Shown here one piece after another: positions 48,740 through 60,929 of a DNA stretch of 64,000 bases. This DNA is from Larix kaempferi (lineage: Eukaryota > Streptophyta > Pinopsida > Pinales > Pinaceae). Positions within the stretch are counted from its first letter, which is position 1; each line of letters opens with the position of its first letter. Both the position numbers and the translations under genes were made by a program. Under the pieces are notes generated by a model. The model ran no database searches. It had not been told where the DNA came from and saw nothing but the letters and a program-made list of their open reading frames with translations. The stretch is taken from positions 30,808,001-30,872,000 of the forward strand of contig BSBM01000372.1 in NCBI GenBank assembly GCA_027924585.1, read 5' to 3'.

Positions 48740-51700
48740 TTACCTTTGTGTCATATTGGTATCTCCATTGCAATGTGCAGCTTTAACCAATGAAGCCACA
48801 CCTTCCCATGATATTCCATGACCAGATTGTTCACATTGTTCAATCCATACCTTCATCCAGTCAAGATTGTTTGTGGTGTATAAATGAATTGCATCCCACT
48901 CTCTACCAACTGTTGATGACAATAAAATTAAAATTCAATACAAATGTATAGTCACTTAACAAAGTATATTACACTAGTCTAAATTGATGCAAAATATTGA
49001 ATATAAAAATAGAATATGTATGATATATATACATAAAAATCAACAATCAAATGTGTTATATTACCTTTCACCTTCATTGATCTACCTTTCCCCTTCGCGT
49101 ACTCCCTTTCGAAATATGTATTGGAGTCCGGATCACAAATGCGACGTAAATTGAGCTTTGATGCTAATATAGGAAGATATTCACTAATATACAACATGTT
49201 TTGGTATACCATATATCCCTCCATCATAGAACCCTCAGCATGTGCTTGTTGTCTAACCAAACCCTTCATAAATTTCAAGTGCCTCTCAACCATCCACATG
49301 GACCTTGAGTGCGCAGGTCCACGCAATTCAATCTCCTCAACTTTGTGTATGAGGTAGTGTTCCTGTGCATTGAAAAATGCCGAACGTAGATGCTTTTGCA
49401 TTTCACACATGAGACGAGGAATTTCTCTCCTCCACTACTTTATATCTTCTTTATGGAATTCTTTAGATGACAACCATCTACAAGAGACATGACAACCCAA
49501 TCAAGAGATTTAAGAAAAAAAACATTATATTACATAACATGAATTAGAGAACAAAATTCAAATATAAGTTGTTTGATGAATTAAACAAACACTTAGCGCA
49601 TGCAAAAAATCGCTACTTACCTCATGTATTTCCCGATATTATATATTACTTGTTTTACATTGTTGTCGAAGTTGTCCGGGAGAGAGAGAGGTAGAACATA
49701 CTGTAACAACATACAAATCGTTTCATTTTTTAAACAAAGAGTAGACAAACAAAAATACCAACCATATTCATTGGAATAGAAAGAAAAAAAATTAAATGCA
49801 TACCATAATAATTACCTTCATGAAGACATGCCAATCGTGCATTTTCACCCCCGCAAAATCACCTTTCTTTGTTATAATATTCTTCATGTTTGCACAAAAT
49901 CCGGTGGGAAATTTAATTTTTCACATGACTTCTTTTACAACATTACTTTGTTGGTTCGTTAACATCCATGGAAGTGAGTTTATATTAATTTGCTCTCCAT
50001 TGCTATGAAATTGAATGACATCTTTCATTGCATGGTGTCTATCTTGAATGTCTTTGCAAATTTTGACAATTTTTTCTTTCTCACTCCTTCCATCCAATAT
50101 TCGCCATAATGTTTCAATCACATTCTTTCCGATATGCATTGTATCAAACAGATGAGCAATTTGTAGGTGCTCATAGTAGGGAAACCTACTAAATTGTCTA
50201 GGATAACTTTTCATTCCTCGTGGAAGCCCATTAATGACTTCATGATCACATGAACGACAATCATGAATAGTAGTTTATAAAGAAATTACATAAATCAATG
50301 TCAATTACAGTAAACAACACACAATAAAAAAAATACAATATAACATTTCATATACGATGATTCATACGTACCTTGACGATTTCTATTATATTGCAACTTC
50401 CATAGGTGAGGTGTCATTCTCTGCGGTTTTAATGCAGTCTCTTGCTTTCCATTGAACGGATGTTTTTCGGTAGTTCGATACATATGATTCTTAGAGAGGA
50501 AGTGACTATACTCATCAAACACCTCCTTTCCTATGCTTTTTGAACGACGAGATTTGATCTTTGGACCACAAACTGGACATGTAAATTTCCCCTTTGTCTG
50601 AAGACCTACATAAAGAGATGGAAGATCTATGTCAATTATAATTATATACAAAATGACTGGATTATTTAGAAAAACATGCGTGCGTAGTATATTAACTAGT
50701 TTATAAAATTAAATGCAAATAAAGTGGAACTTATAATTACATACTGCAAAAATGGGTTAACCCTAGGGCATCATGTATTGTCCATACAAGCATTGCATGG
50801 AATTGAAATTGCCTTTGTCGTATTGGTCTAGATACGTCATACATAGTGATGTCATTCCATAACTTTAGTAGCTCGTCAATAAGAGGTTCGATATATACAT
50901 TCATATATTTGACTTGGTACTTACCTGATTGATTTGAACATATAAAAAATATAATTATGAGACGTACCATTTAGATATATAAACCATATTGCACAAGAGA
51001 AAAACAATAAATATATATATGACATTATGCGACAAAAATAAGACAAATGAGATGCCACTACATTAAAAAAAAAGTTGTACTAGACACAATATACCTAGAA
51101 CAATCATCAACTACATTATGTGCTCCCTCTTTATTGACAACCATGGAGGAATGTTATTGTTGATAACAAAAATAGGCCACACCAAGTAAACGGATCTCAT
51201 CTCTGCAAATGTATTGACACCATATGCTGCCAAAGAAATCCTAAGATTACGAGGTTCTTCTTTAAAGTGAGGCCATTTTTCCTCCATATCTCTAAAAGCA
51301 GACCCATCTGCAGGCATTCGAATAATGTCATCTTGACTTCTATTCCGTGCATGGTAATCCATAAACTGCGCTATGTTTTTGCACCTGAACAGTCGTTGCA
51401 TACATGGAATAATGGGAATATAACAAAGAACCTTGCGAGGCACATTTTTTTTTACTTGTTCTGTTCGATATCTACTGATATGACATTTCGGACATTCTGT
51501 TGCAAATTCATGTTGATTATAATATAGAACATGGTCATCGGGGCATGCATGAATTGCTTCATACTGCATTCCAATTTCTTTCATGATGGCAGATAAATCT
51601 CGATATGTGCGAGGTAAAATATTTGACGGTGGTAACAAATATTCACCTATCATGCAACAACAAATTAAAATAAAAATTTAGCTAATATAATATAGAAATA

Positions 51701-53527
51701 ATATTAATGAAACACATTTCATCCGTATTAATTTGACTTATGAATTAACAATAAAATTATTAGACGACCATATATATTATGTGATGGAATATATTACATA
51801 CCTTAACATCCGTGTGACTGATATGTTTGAAAGACCATTCATAACCTTCAAGTTCATTATCAACAATATAGCAGAGAGAAGATTTGTATTGGAGCCCTCA
51901 TAAAGGGGTTCGTATGCCTTCTCAAGAAGAGGTAAATCATGAATATCATCAAAATGATCATTATTTTCATGATCATCATAATCGTCATCATCATCCATTC
52001 TAACATTAAATGAATCATGGATCAAAGTATGTGTACCATCATCTTCAACTATGTTATCAATATGATCATCTTCTTCAATATGATCATTAACTTGTTCTCC
52101 ATTATTCATAGCTCCATGTTCCTCCGGTACTTGTTCTGAAAGCACTTCCTGCGGACGATATGCTGTAGGATGTCTTTCCTTTATAATTACATGAAACCAT
52201 CAATAGATAAAAGTTATATAAGAAATTCAAACGCAAAATGTAAAAAAATTGTGATGAATTTAAAATGTAACAAATTTTGTATGGATTTGGGTTTAAGATG
52301 GATTTATGGCTCTGGTGGTAATAACATCAATGGTTTTGGAATAAAAGAAGTAATTTTCTCTCTTTAAACTACTAAATTTCAAATCATAAAAAGGTGTGTT
52401 GATTTCAAGCAAGATCTCTTAAGTTCATGAAAACATGTGACTCATGAGTGAAAGGTGTAATTTGATCATGTGTACTTTTGTTTTGAAAAACAAAATATAT
52501 TTTAATAAAAAAACATAGTTGATGCATTCATCTAACAACATCATTACTTTGGAAATAAATAAATGAAGTAAAAGGCTTGAAGAGAAATTCAATTTTTTTC
52601 TTGATACACTAAGCATTATCTGATTTTTCTTGGTAAACAAAACATGCAATTAATCAAATAGATCAATCAACTACTCTTTATTATTACCTTTGAGTGTAAT
52701 ACAAACAAGAAGAGAAAAATACAAGAAAAACTAAAAATAACAGGTTAAAAATGACTCTTTTCATGAGTGGTCTCTACAGTTACATAAAAAGGGGAAACAA
52801 GAAGGGTCTACTCGCTACTTTAGGGATGAAAAGAACAACCAATTGTATTGTTGGTCAAATAGGTGCATCCAAACTATCCAAGAGACATAAAAATTGACCC
52901 AATTACTGAGAAAAGCTACTCAAATATAACTCAAAATTGTCCACTACGGTAAGATAAACAATGCTATGGCTTCTATAGAGAAAATAAAAGAGAAACAACA
53001 TGCCAATATAGACGTTATTTCTATTATCATGGAAAGTGTCACAAATCTAGAGAGCTAAGTGCTTTCCTTGGTGAGTGGGTTAGTCTCACTAACGAACAAT
53101 AAATGAGTTATTCTACTATACCCTAGATTCAACATGCACATAAGAAAAAATTATTATAATAATTAATATTAAATATTAAAATAATATTTATTGTCTGTGT
53201 TAGTCCCCATCTATTGAAACCATCAATAGATAAAATTTAATATAAGAAATATTAAAATAATACATACATTTACAAAAGAAATCAAAATAAAAACATATAT
53301 AATGCAAAACTTACAAATGGATGATATTCATGTCCCCCCTCAGTGTGTCCATGTTCCCTACAATGTTTTCTGGCTGTTGTGATCAAAATTCTTCTCCTCT
53401 TAAAGCCCCTGCATTGACTACATGGACAATAACATTTCCCATCACCCCTTCTTTTCACTCATTCCCACAATCTAGCAAGCAATTGTCGATTTTGTTCGTC
53501 TAGATCAGGAATATTTTTATTTGACAT
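48740..53527 (-). pseudogene. TNP2/TNPD-type CACTA transposase, broken
   Basis: This catalyses CACTA excision and insertion. Minus-strand blocks in order. 53527-53317: transposase-associated domain, KCYCPCSQCRGFKRRR, with GT after HPF. About 52145-51780: acidic linker. 51653-51111: TNP2 core, YEAIHACPDDHVLYYNQHEF, CPKCHISRYR, then KVLCYIPIIPCMQRLFRCKN. 50970-50737: MNVYIEPLIDELLKLW and MLVWTIHDALG. 50651-50378: TKGKFTCPVC. About 50262-49921: HLFDTMHIGKNVIETLWRIL. 49410-49060: DUF4218-like, AQEHYLIHKVEEIELRGPAH and MWMVERHLKFMKG. 48922-48740: EWDAIHLYTTNNLDWMKVW. A stop (near LLARLWE) lies in the first exon, and the frames of several blocks are interrupted. Introns are short and AT-rich. Confidence 0.88.
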
Positions 53528-53699
53528 TTTCTCGTAAAGAGCTTGAATGAAGATTATTGATCTTGGAAAATCAAGCTCCACACTTCGCTTGCTTTAATCA
53601 CAAAAACAATAGAAATAATGAAAAAAAGTCCGCCAAATAAAAAAACTTCCGCAAACTGTTGCTTGTGTAGCAAATATGTCGGAATGTTTCAAAATTTAT

Positions 53700-54061
53700 A
53701 GGTTGTAAGATATAACAATTTGTCGGATATCCAACGACTTGAACTTAGTTACTGTTGGAGAATAGATGTCGGCTATCTGACATCCTAGGGCATGATATAC
53801 TGTCGGATAGCCGACAACCTCGGGCATAATATGTCGTCGGATATTTGACATCTCGGGGCATCATATATGGTCGGATATCCGACACCCTCGGGCTTAATAT
53901 TATGTCGGATAGACGACTTCAATGGTCACTATTCGTCGGATATCGTCGGATATCAGAAGGACGTCGGATATCCAACATATTCTTCTATCAATTTTTAAAA
54001 AAACATCAAATTTTGTAATTTTGAAAGTGAAATCCAACGACATAGTCCTTTTCATCGGATG
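53700..54061. repeat. CACTA right subterminal repeats
   Basis: About eight copies or variants of GTCGGATATCCGAC, spaced about 30-45 bases, often followed by CTCGGGCATAATAT. The arrangement differs from the left end, where the palindromes ride on a 100-bp unit. Confidence 0.85.
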
Positions 54062-54092
54062 TCGTCGGATTTTGGGTTCAAATTATGTAGTG
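54062..54092 (-). repeat. CACTA right terminal inverted repeat
   Basis: Minus-strand CACTACATAATTTGAACCC plus AAAATCCGACGA. The terminus is intact CACTA and is followed by the TAG duplication (54093-54095). Confidence 0.9.
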
Positions 54093-54095
54093 TAG

Positions 54096-56696
54096 AAGCT
54101 TCAGATTCCAGTCTTACTCGTTGAGAATTTTATTGTCCTTTAATGAAGAAAACTTGCAAATTCCTGAGTTGATGCTCACTCAGGAGACACTCACAAACTA
54201 CACTAAGTTCATGAACAGCATCATAACTGAAGTTCACAATGTTATCTTTCAAAGGAAACTGCCCAGGGTATTAACAGAAATGAAAGAGATGCTACAGCCT
54301 TCCCCATAGAAGAAGATAGTTGACTGGTTCCTCTCAAAACACAGCACCACAATCAAATTTTATGGGTTTTCCCATGCACCCTATGTGTTTCCAGCCTTTC
54401 TAACCCCTAGATTATTTACATTGGAATTCATCAGACAAAAGCTGAGAGTGGAAATTGAACATTTCTTGGATGACAAGATGGCTTCAGATATCACCTTTCC
54501 ATGGGTTGTAGGCCCATTCATTTTTAAAAACAATACTTCCCTTTCAACCATTGAAGAGATGATGAGAGATATGGGATTCATATCAAAGGAAGCAATCAAT
54601 TATGACCCCCACCACATCATCTCAGACAGGAGAAAAGAAAGTAACAAAAAAGCTTTTATACATTTTGAAATTGCAGGGTTGGCTGAAACTGCTAATTTGC
54701 TAGAATATCCTAGCAAAATCTAGATGGAGATAGATACACCTAATGACTCCACCTCCCTGGTGCTACGGGCCACATTACCACAAATTGGCTCCTCTAGCTT
54801 AGCCCTAGTAGTTGAATCAATTTTACCCTTTTCCAGTAGCTCTGGGGAAACCAGTAGGTTGGAAAAGATTGATGTCATGGATATAGATGATGACACAGAA
54901 AGAGCTCTCAAAAGGCAGAAAGTAGAGGAACCTGAGCAGCAGTTGGTACCAATGGCAGCTGGTCGAAGTAAGAAGAAACAGGTAAATTTTAAGGTTCCTG
55001 TCTTTGAGGTCAGAGAATATGTATTCAACCAAACATCCATTGAACCTGCTACACCGAGCAAGAGTAGATCTGAACTACTGGAGGAGTATAAAGGAAGTGA
55101 AGAAGCAGCCTCAGAAGAATCTAAGCTGTATATAGAAGTGAGGCAGATTTCCAACAAAGAGGTGTCTTTGGTGGCTAGCAGAAGCCATGCCCAGAACACC
55201 CTGAACCTAGCCTTGGCTACCAAGAACAAAGCCACTAAGTTGAAGGTGAACTTGGAATATATTCTTGTTCCTGATATGATAAGTTTGCACAAAGAGACTA
55301 GGGAGGTTATCTATGCCAAGCTGCTAAAGTCTGCACTAGAATTATGCAAGTTGCAAGTCAATAAGAACAATGTTCAAAATCAACTCAGGCAAGAAAGAGT
55401 GGAGAACAAGGCCCATAAAGCACAAATTAAGAAGCTACAGAATGCATTATTGGCTACTGAAATCTAGGAGGACAAGAAGGCCAGTATACAAAATTTGATG
55501 GATGAGAAAGATAACACCATTCAGTAATTGACAAAGAAGCTAAAAATACCCTCCACCCAGTTGGTGGAAGCCTCTGAATTGGCATAGCTGGAGGAGAAGA
55601 GAGAAAAGCTGCAAAATGAACTAACAGGCTGCAAAGCTAGGTTGTTGAAGTTTGAAGAGAAAGAGAAGCTATGGCTGAGTGATATGGCTCTTATGGTGGA
55701 AAGTGAAAAGAAATGGAAATCTAACTTTGAAGACCTTGAGAAGAAACTGCGGGAGAAGAGCAATGAGCTAGAGAACATGGCCACACCTTCCTCCAAAGAA
55801 TCAGGTGACTTCTCCCTTGTGGGGGCTATGGCAGAAGCAAGTCTAAGATACTTAGAAGTGGAAAGGCTAAAGAAGCAAAACACAAGTCTGAAAACCTTGA
55901 TGGCAAAGGCAGAGCAAGAAAAGGAGGCTTGGGAAACCAAGTACCAGGAGATACAGGTCAAGAATGAGGAATTGGTGAAGCAGGCCACAGGTCAGACCTC
56001 CCTGCAAGAAGCAAAGCAAATCATTTGGGATGACATTATTGCGAAGGAAGAAAATCTAAGGCCATATCTTGATTTCATTCTGGACAAAGAGGCTGTAATC
56101 AAATCAGCCAAGCAAAGTGTAGTAGCAGCAAATGAAAATTGAATAAAAAGCCTGTGGAGCACGCTGAAAAGACCATAGATTTCTTGAATGGCTTGACTTA
56201 AGATGAAGTAAAGAAAGCAGGTATAAAGGATAGAGTGTCCACTATCATTTGGGCCAAGAGAGTGATACATAAGCATCAACAGGTGAGTTTTATTCAAGCT
56301 GCAATTGATGTTATGACACAGCAAGTGAAACTTTTCAGATATATGTTTGACCCTTTATTCAAGAGGGGACTTCCTCTCTTTTGGGAGGAAGATGGAACCA
56401 TGAGGACACATGAATAATATCAGGGCAAGTTGTGGGAGCGCAGATTGGATCATGAAGGCTTCGCTGACATGGACCAGCCTATGACAGGCAAAACAATGGT
56501 GGAAAAACTAACCAAGGAATTTGAGTAGGTTTGGGTCTTCAGGGAAACTTGTGCACACTTCAGGAGCTGTTCATATAGGGATCACGCAGAGCTTCGAGTA
56601 TTGTTTAAAGAGGTAGCCACGTCAGATTTGCTAGCTGCTGATCAATGGAATCTGGTGGATAAGTATGGGAAAGCTAAACTAACGCTGCACCCGTGA
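54096..56696 (+). pseudogene. Gypsy accessory ORF, coiled-coil C-terminal part
   Basis: Continues the frame of 35496-36223. Stops are TAG 54307, 54721, 55465, TAA 55525 and TAG 55585; the frame then shifts near 56145 and runs to TGA about 56694. A Ser/acidic segment with ERALKRQKVEEPEQQL (possible nuclear signal) is followed by a long Lys/Glu/Leu/Gln-rich coiled coil (about 55380-56100), for example EKKWKSNFEDLEKKLREKSN. The C-terminal part includes WAKRVIHKHQQVSFIQAAID. The full protein would exceed 1,000 residues. I do not know its function; its place between integrase and the 3' LTR suggests an element-specific accessory protein. All stops fit C-to-T changes at Gln codons. Confidence 0.75.
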
Positions 56697-56797
56697 AGAT
56701 TCGAGGATCATGAAGATTTTTGCATGAAGAATTAATTACCAAGAATTTTGTTTATTTACTAGATTTTGTTACTAGCTAGTAGAGGCTCGAGGGCACT

Positions 56798-57623
56798 TGT
56801 AAAAGGCTGTTAAGCCTACCTATCAGCATTTGCTGTGTTTTGTTGTAACTAATTCTAGGAGAGGATGAAACTGTTTGTATAGGTGTCATCTCCAATATTA
56901 ACAACTTTCTGTTAGAATGATTCGAGCCTAAAGGCTGAGGATACCTATATATACTCATATGTAATGAAGGACAAAGGGTTGAAACCTGTTGAGACCGGTG
57001 AGGCTTTTGTGTTGTGTATTTTTGAGATGTTCCTTTAATAAAATTGCCAGAGCCGAGCAAACAATTTTCAAGCAGAGATTCCTGTGTTATTTAATTTGCA
57101 GTATGTACCTTCTTCTTCTTCATGTGAATGTTTCCTTGTTATCTACTTCATAATTTTTTCTTTCATGTTTGGATAAGTGTATATTGAGGTAGAATTCATA
57201 TTTGTTATGCTCTGTTTCTTTGATTCCAAGCATCCACAAACAAGTTTCCACTAAAGTTAATGCAGAATTCACTTAATAATGCTCTGTATTGATGGATTGT
57301 TCTTATTTTCTTCCTTATCACCAGACAAACAACTATTTGATTGTAAATGAGTAGCTACCCTACCTTTGTTATAAATTAGTTGCAAAACATTGCCACTTTA
57401 TGATCATAAGTGTTTTGACTCCATTGCCCAATGAATATTCACCTTGTTTCAACCAAACAACAAATCTGTTTTTAATTCTAATTCATATATCTAGCCCTGA
57501 TAAATAATTGATGAGAGATCCCTCTCTAGAAATATAGAATCCAGCTAGCTTTCCTAAAGCTTGGTTTTGTGTGTTACCTTGAAGAGCCCTTTCCACAACC
57601 TTGGGGTCGATTTGAGTGATAAC
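56798..57623 (+). repeat. 3' LTR of the gypsy element
   Basis: Bases 56887-57623 align with 528-1265. The probable start, TGTAAAAGGCTG at 56798, is less certain because no clear polypurine tract precedes it and the 5' copy lacks this part. TATA at 56945-56954 and AATAAA at 57037-57042 match the 5' LTR. The end is TAACA at 57623. Confidence 0.8.
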
Positions 57624-58111
57624 AGAGGGAAAAGTGGCCTCTTTCCGGGAAGTCATGTCTGAAGACAAAACCATGCATATTTAATGTTAGAAAAACATTT
57701 TGTTTAGGATTCATTCATTCCATCATCCAAGGAGGAAGAGCATCCATGCCATGGTAGTTTCAGTTGGTAAACAAAATGAAGATTAGTTTTCCAAAAGTTA
57801 ACACTAGAGCCCACCTTGATAAATGATAGCCTAACTACCCTGATAAATTGGTGCACGATATTAAGGAACTCGGCTTGCAACATGACATCGTTAGATCCTT
57901 ATTACGAATACTTCCTGACCGGTCTATACTAATGCACCATAAGGGTAAGGGGAGAGCCTGAATCACTCTGTGTAGAGAAGGGAGCACCTTCCTTGGTGTT
58001 GTGCAGGATAATGGGGAATGAGTGAAGGGTTAGGGTCAGTTGTGGATGGGGTAACCCACACCACTTGGGTAGAAGGTAGTTTCCCTTGGGTGAGGATTTC
58101 TCTTTGAGGAG
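57624..58111. other. Flank of the gypsy element, nothing recognised
   Basis: No target duplication can be tested because the 5' LTR start is missing. Only a 66-codon minus frame (57929-58129) is open. Confidence 0.3.
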
Positions 58112-58116
58112 TGTGT

Positions 58117-59999
58117 GTAATATCCTCAAATCGGATTCTGAGAATATTAGCTTAAATTACAAAACTTTTAATATAAAAAATTGCAAGACTTGAAAACTAG
58201 TTATTGGACTAGGATTTATGAACTAGTTCTGACAAAGCTAAACCCACCCAAAATTTACAAATGGAATTTCTTAGATCTGATCAGAGTGAGGACAAGTATG
58301 AAGTAGCATAAGAACAAGGCTAAACTTTATTAATAATCCTTTGCACAACATATTGGGACCTTTTATGTTTTGAAATCAGTTGTCGCTAAAGTCTACTCCA
58401 AGGCTTCTTGGGTACACTAGCATATGCAAACTAGATCCTTTCCACAAGCTTCAGAAACAAATTGAAGGTGGATGACCTATGTCTACCATTTAATATATTG
58501 ATAAACCAAAGATACATAGGTTTTGGGGAAACTAGATTGAGTTTGGGTGACTTGGGAGAAATTGATGCTATAGTGGCAACGCAACTAGTTTTAATTATGG
58601 CTGACTCAAACTGACTCAAAGGGATAAAAATGATGATTTCGAGGATTGGGATGGCTTCAGGAAGGTTTTAATGACCTGCAACACTTTACGGAATAAATAT
58701 TGGACTCATGGAACTCTTTTTGTAAAATAAATGGCAAGACTAGTCAAATTTAACCATTTAATGAGCTAGTCTAGTTTTCTAACCACACAAAAGACTCAAT
58801 AAACGCTCTAATTCTACAATAATGATCATTAACAGGTAACATTCATAATAATATCATAAAGATAAATCCACAAATTGGGAGGTTCCTTCATTAGTTTATT
58901 ACATCAAAATAGCTAGAAACCCCATGAGAATGAGGAATTTTAAAATATAGAGAGAAATATGAGAATTGTGAGAGGGAGAAGAGTGTCTTCACCACCAGAC
59001 CTTATTTTTGGGATGGAGATTGATACTGTGGACCTCTTTGACACCACACAGCTTCTACAACTCATGGAAGGCGCCCTCTTCAAGTGGGCTTCCAACTGGA
59101 GGAAGCTCTGTGTAATGGAGCAACGATTAATTGAACCTCCTCTTCATCACTTGAACTCGATCAACTGAATTGGATGGCGTATCAGATATGCTATGAAAAA
59201 TCTAATGGATGTACCAGCTGCACTCACACTAAAAGGAATAGAACTGAAACAATATTTGCAATGGGGCACATCACCCAAAGCTAGTTGAGGTACATCACTC
59301 AACTTCTGAGAAGCAAATCTCTCAAGACAATAGCAAAATGACCAAAAGATGTGAATGGTGCTTTCTCTCTCTTTTATAGACTCGGTAACTCCTTAGGCAA
59401 GTCATTAAAGTCGTGGTATGTGGTCCATAGCTCATACAAGCGCCTTCCTTAGTCAATTTGGCAATTACTTGCTTTGTGCAACCTTTCTTGCCTTTAGCCC
59501 GATTTTTCCTACTTTCTTCTTTTCCTCTGATTTCTCTACTTTGCACTGGATTTTCCTTGCTTTTTCAGTGCTTTTGTCTGCTTTTCTTCTTCTTTCTTCT
59601 TTTACAAACTTTCCCTGCATTTCTTCATGATTTCTGCTTTTAAAATTTTCATGCTTTTGTGCTACTTCCATCTTTTAAGTAGCTTTATTGATTTTCTTTT
59701 ATTTCTTCAAGTTGTCATCTTTTGGAAGGAAAGTATTTGAGGCCCACCTTATCCCATTGTGCCCTACATGAGCATCAATAACTTTATCCAAATATTAATT
59801 TATTTATGATAATAATAACAACTTCGAATATATCAAACATTAAGAATTATTAATTTCCTAAACAATTCCTTGTCCAAAATTAATCCCAACAATTAATGAT
59901 TTTTCTCCTAAATAATTTTATTTAATTCTCCCACTAACAACCATGGAGTTGGATGGGTTAGGGGTTGCTCGATGGTGTTGTCAAAATGGGGACATGACA
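58117..59999. repeat. Probable solo LTR with 5-bp duplication
   Basis: The segment begins TGTAATATCC and ends GGACATGACA; the ends pair as imperfect inverted repeats (8 of 10). The 5-base duplication GTGTG lies on both sides (58112-58116, 60000-60004). The inside has no gene; 59480-59710 is pyrimidine-rich on the + strand. The duplication is low complexity, so chance is possible. Confidence 0.6.
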
Positions 60000-60004
60000 G
60001 TGTG

Positions 60005-60410
60005 TCTGTATATTGGAGAGAAAGAATTCGAAATTAACCCCTTGTGGATTGATAGCCCTAGCTCGGAGGTGGTATCTGTCAAAGAAAGAGACAACTTGAC
60101 AAAGTTCTTATGACTGGGAGGAACGCCCTTCACTTGCAGTTGTTAAGAAAACATTTATAAAGATAAGTTTTGAATTTTGGTTTTCATTGATGTCAAATGA
60201 TGTCAAAGAGGAATTAGTATCCATGTGCCGGTTTGAAGAAGTATATCCAGTAAGTACATCCAGTTTGAATAAGTACATAAGACTATGTACGTAAGTCCCA
60301 ATCCATCTAGTCATGATACTTCAAAGGTAATGTCAAAGAGGTGGTTGGACAAGTCTCAGGAGTGCGCAAGAGGCTCAGGAGCAAGAAGTGGTTGAACATA
60401 TAGGCAACTC
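60005..60410. other. Sequence between solo LTR and short tandem repeats
   Basis: A 68-codon minus frame (60108-60314) is open. A TTTTGGTTTTCATTGATGTC stretch near 60177 resembles the start of SIRE-type copia LTRs. Confidence 0.35.
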
Positions 60411-60690
60411 TAGGAAGTGTGCAAGACCCACCAAACGAAAGAAGTATACAAGTCTAGGAATCACACAAGAGTCTTGGAAGCAAGAGGTGGTTGGACAAGT
60501 CAAGTGTGCAAGACCCACCAAGCGGAAGATGTATGCAAGTCCTCAAAGTGCGCAAGACCCACCAGCCAATGGTACTTCAAGGGTGAAAAACACCACGGGT
60601 AGTGGTACCCAAGTGCGCAAGTCCCACTATGCTAAGGACCACATGTGCGCAAGACCCAAAGGGCATGATACCTCAGTTGTGCAAATCAAG
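60411..60690. repeat. Minisatellite with GTGCGCAAGACCCACCA core
   Basis: The core (GTGTGCAAGACCCACCAA and variants) starts at about 60417, 60503, 60549, 60612 and 60645 with irregular spacing. An open 126-codon frame (60388-60768) is made of this repeat. Confidence 0.8.
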
Positions 60691-60929
60691 ACAAGTGGTG
60701 GATGCATAAGTCAGCTTGATCGTGAAGAAAGGAAGAAGGGACGCTACGACCAACTTGTGGAGATATGATCTACATAAGTCAAGTATAAATAAGAAGACAA
60801 GTTGGAGAGTGAAAAGTAAGCTTGAAGATGCGAAAGTTGTAGTATTCGGATTTGGAAAGCTTCGAATTATTGGGGTATCAATGGCTCGTTGAACCGGAAC
60901 AACATAATATATTAGAGAGCCAAATGCGT

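Larger units (their letters stand above)
36224..54092 (-). mobile_element. CACTA (En/Spm) transposon, 17.9 kb
   Basis: The right end, read inward on the minus strand, is CACTACATAATTTGAACCC. The left end is CATTAGGTTTTTTGAACCC, a decayed form. The 3-bp duplication TAG flanks it (36221-36223, 54093-54095), as expected for CACTA. Both ends have subterminal arrays of GTCGGATATCCGAC. Genes are on the minus strand: a TNP2-type transposase near the right end, then a SET/TNPA-like region. About 5 kb of unrelated sequence lies between them. The insertion sits in the gypsy accessory ORF. Confidence 0.93.
528..57623 (+). mobile_element. Ty3/gypsy LTR retrotransposon, split by nested insertions
   Basis: Direct repeats 528-1265 and 56887-57623 are LTRs. 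Inside them, in order on the + strand, are a tRNA-Asp-type primer site, gag, protease, an RNase H, RT, a second RNase H, integrase, and a long accessory ORF downstream of integrase. The inferred unnested element is roughly 12 kb. It is split by about 27.6 kb of other repeats after integrase and by a 17.9-kb CACTA element inside the accessory ORF. The Asp primer site, the double RNase H and the large size point to the OTA/Tat side of Ty3/gypsy; that assignment is inference. All coding parts carry nonsense changes and a few frameshifts, so this copy is dead. Confidence 0.85.

Noticed and set aside
1558-56142. Reassigned UAG (Gln) or amber readthrough as explanation for the many in-frame TAG codons
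   Set aside because: TGA and TAA stops and frameshifts are also present, and the rest of the window gives no support for a variant nuclear code. C-to-T decay explains all of them more simply.
60388-60768. 126-codon + frame rich in CARPTKRK repeats
   Set aside because: Made of the GTGCGCAAGACCCACCA minisatellite; no independent evidence of a gene.
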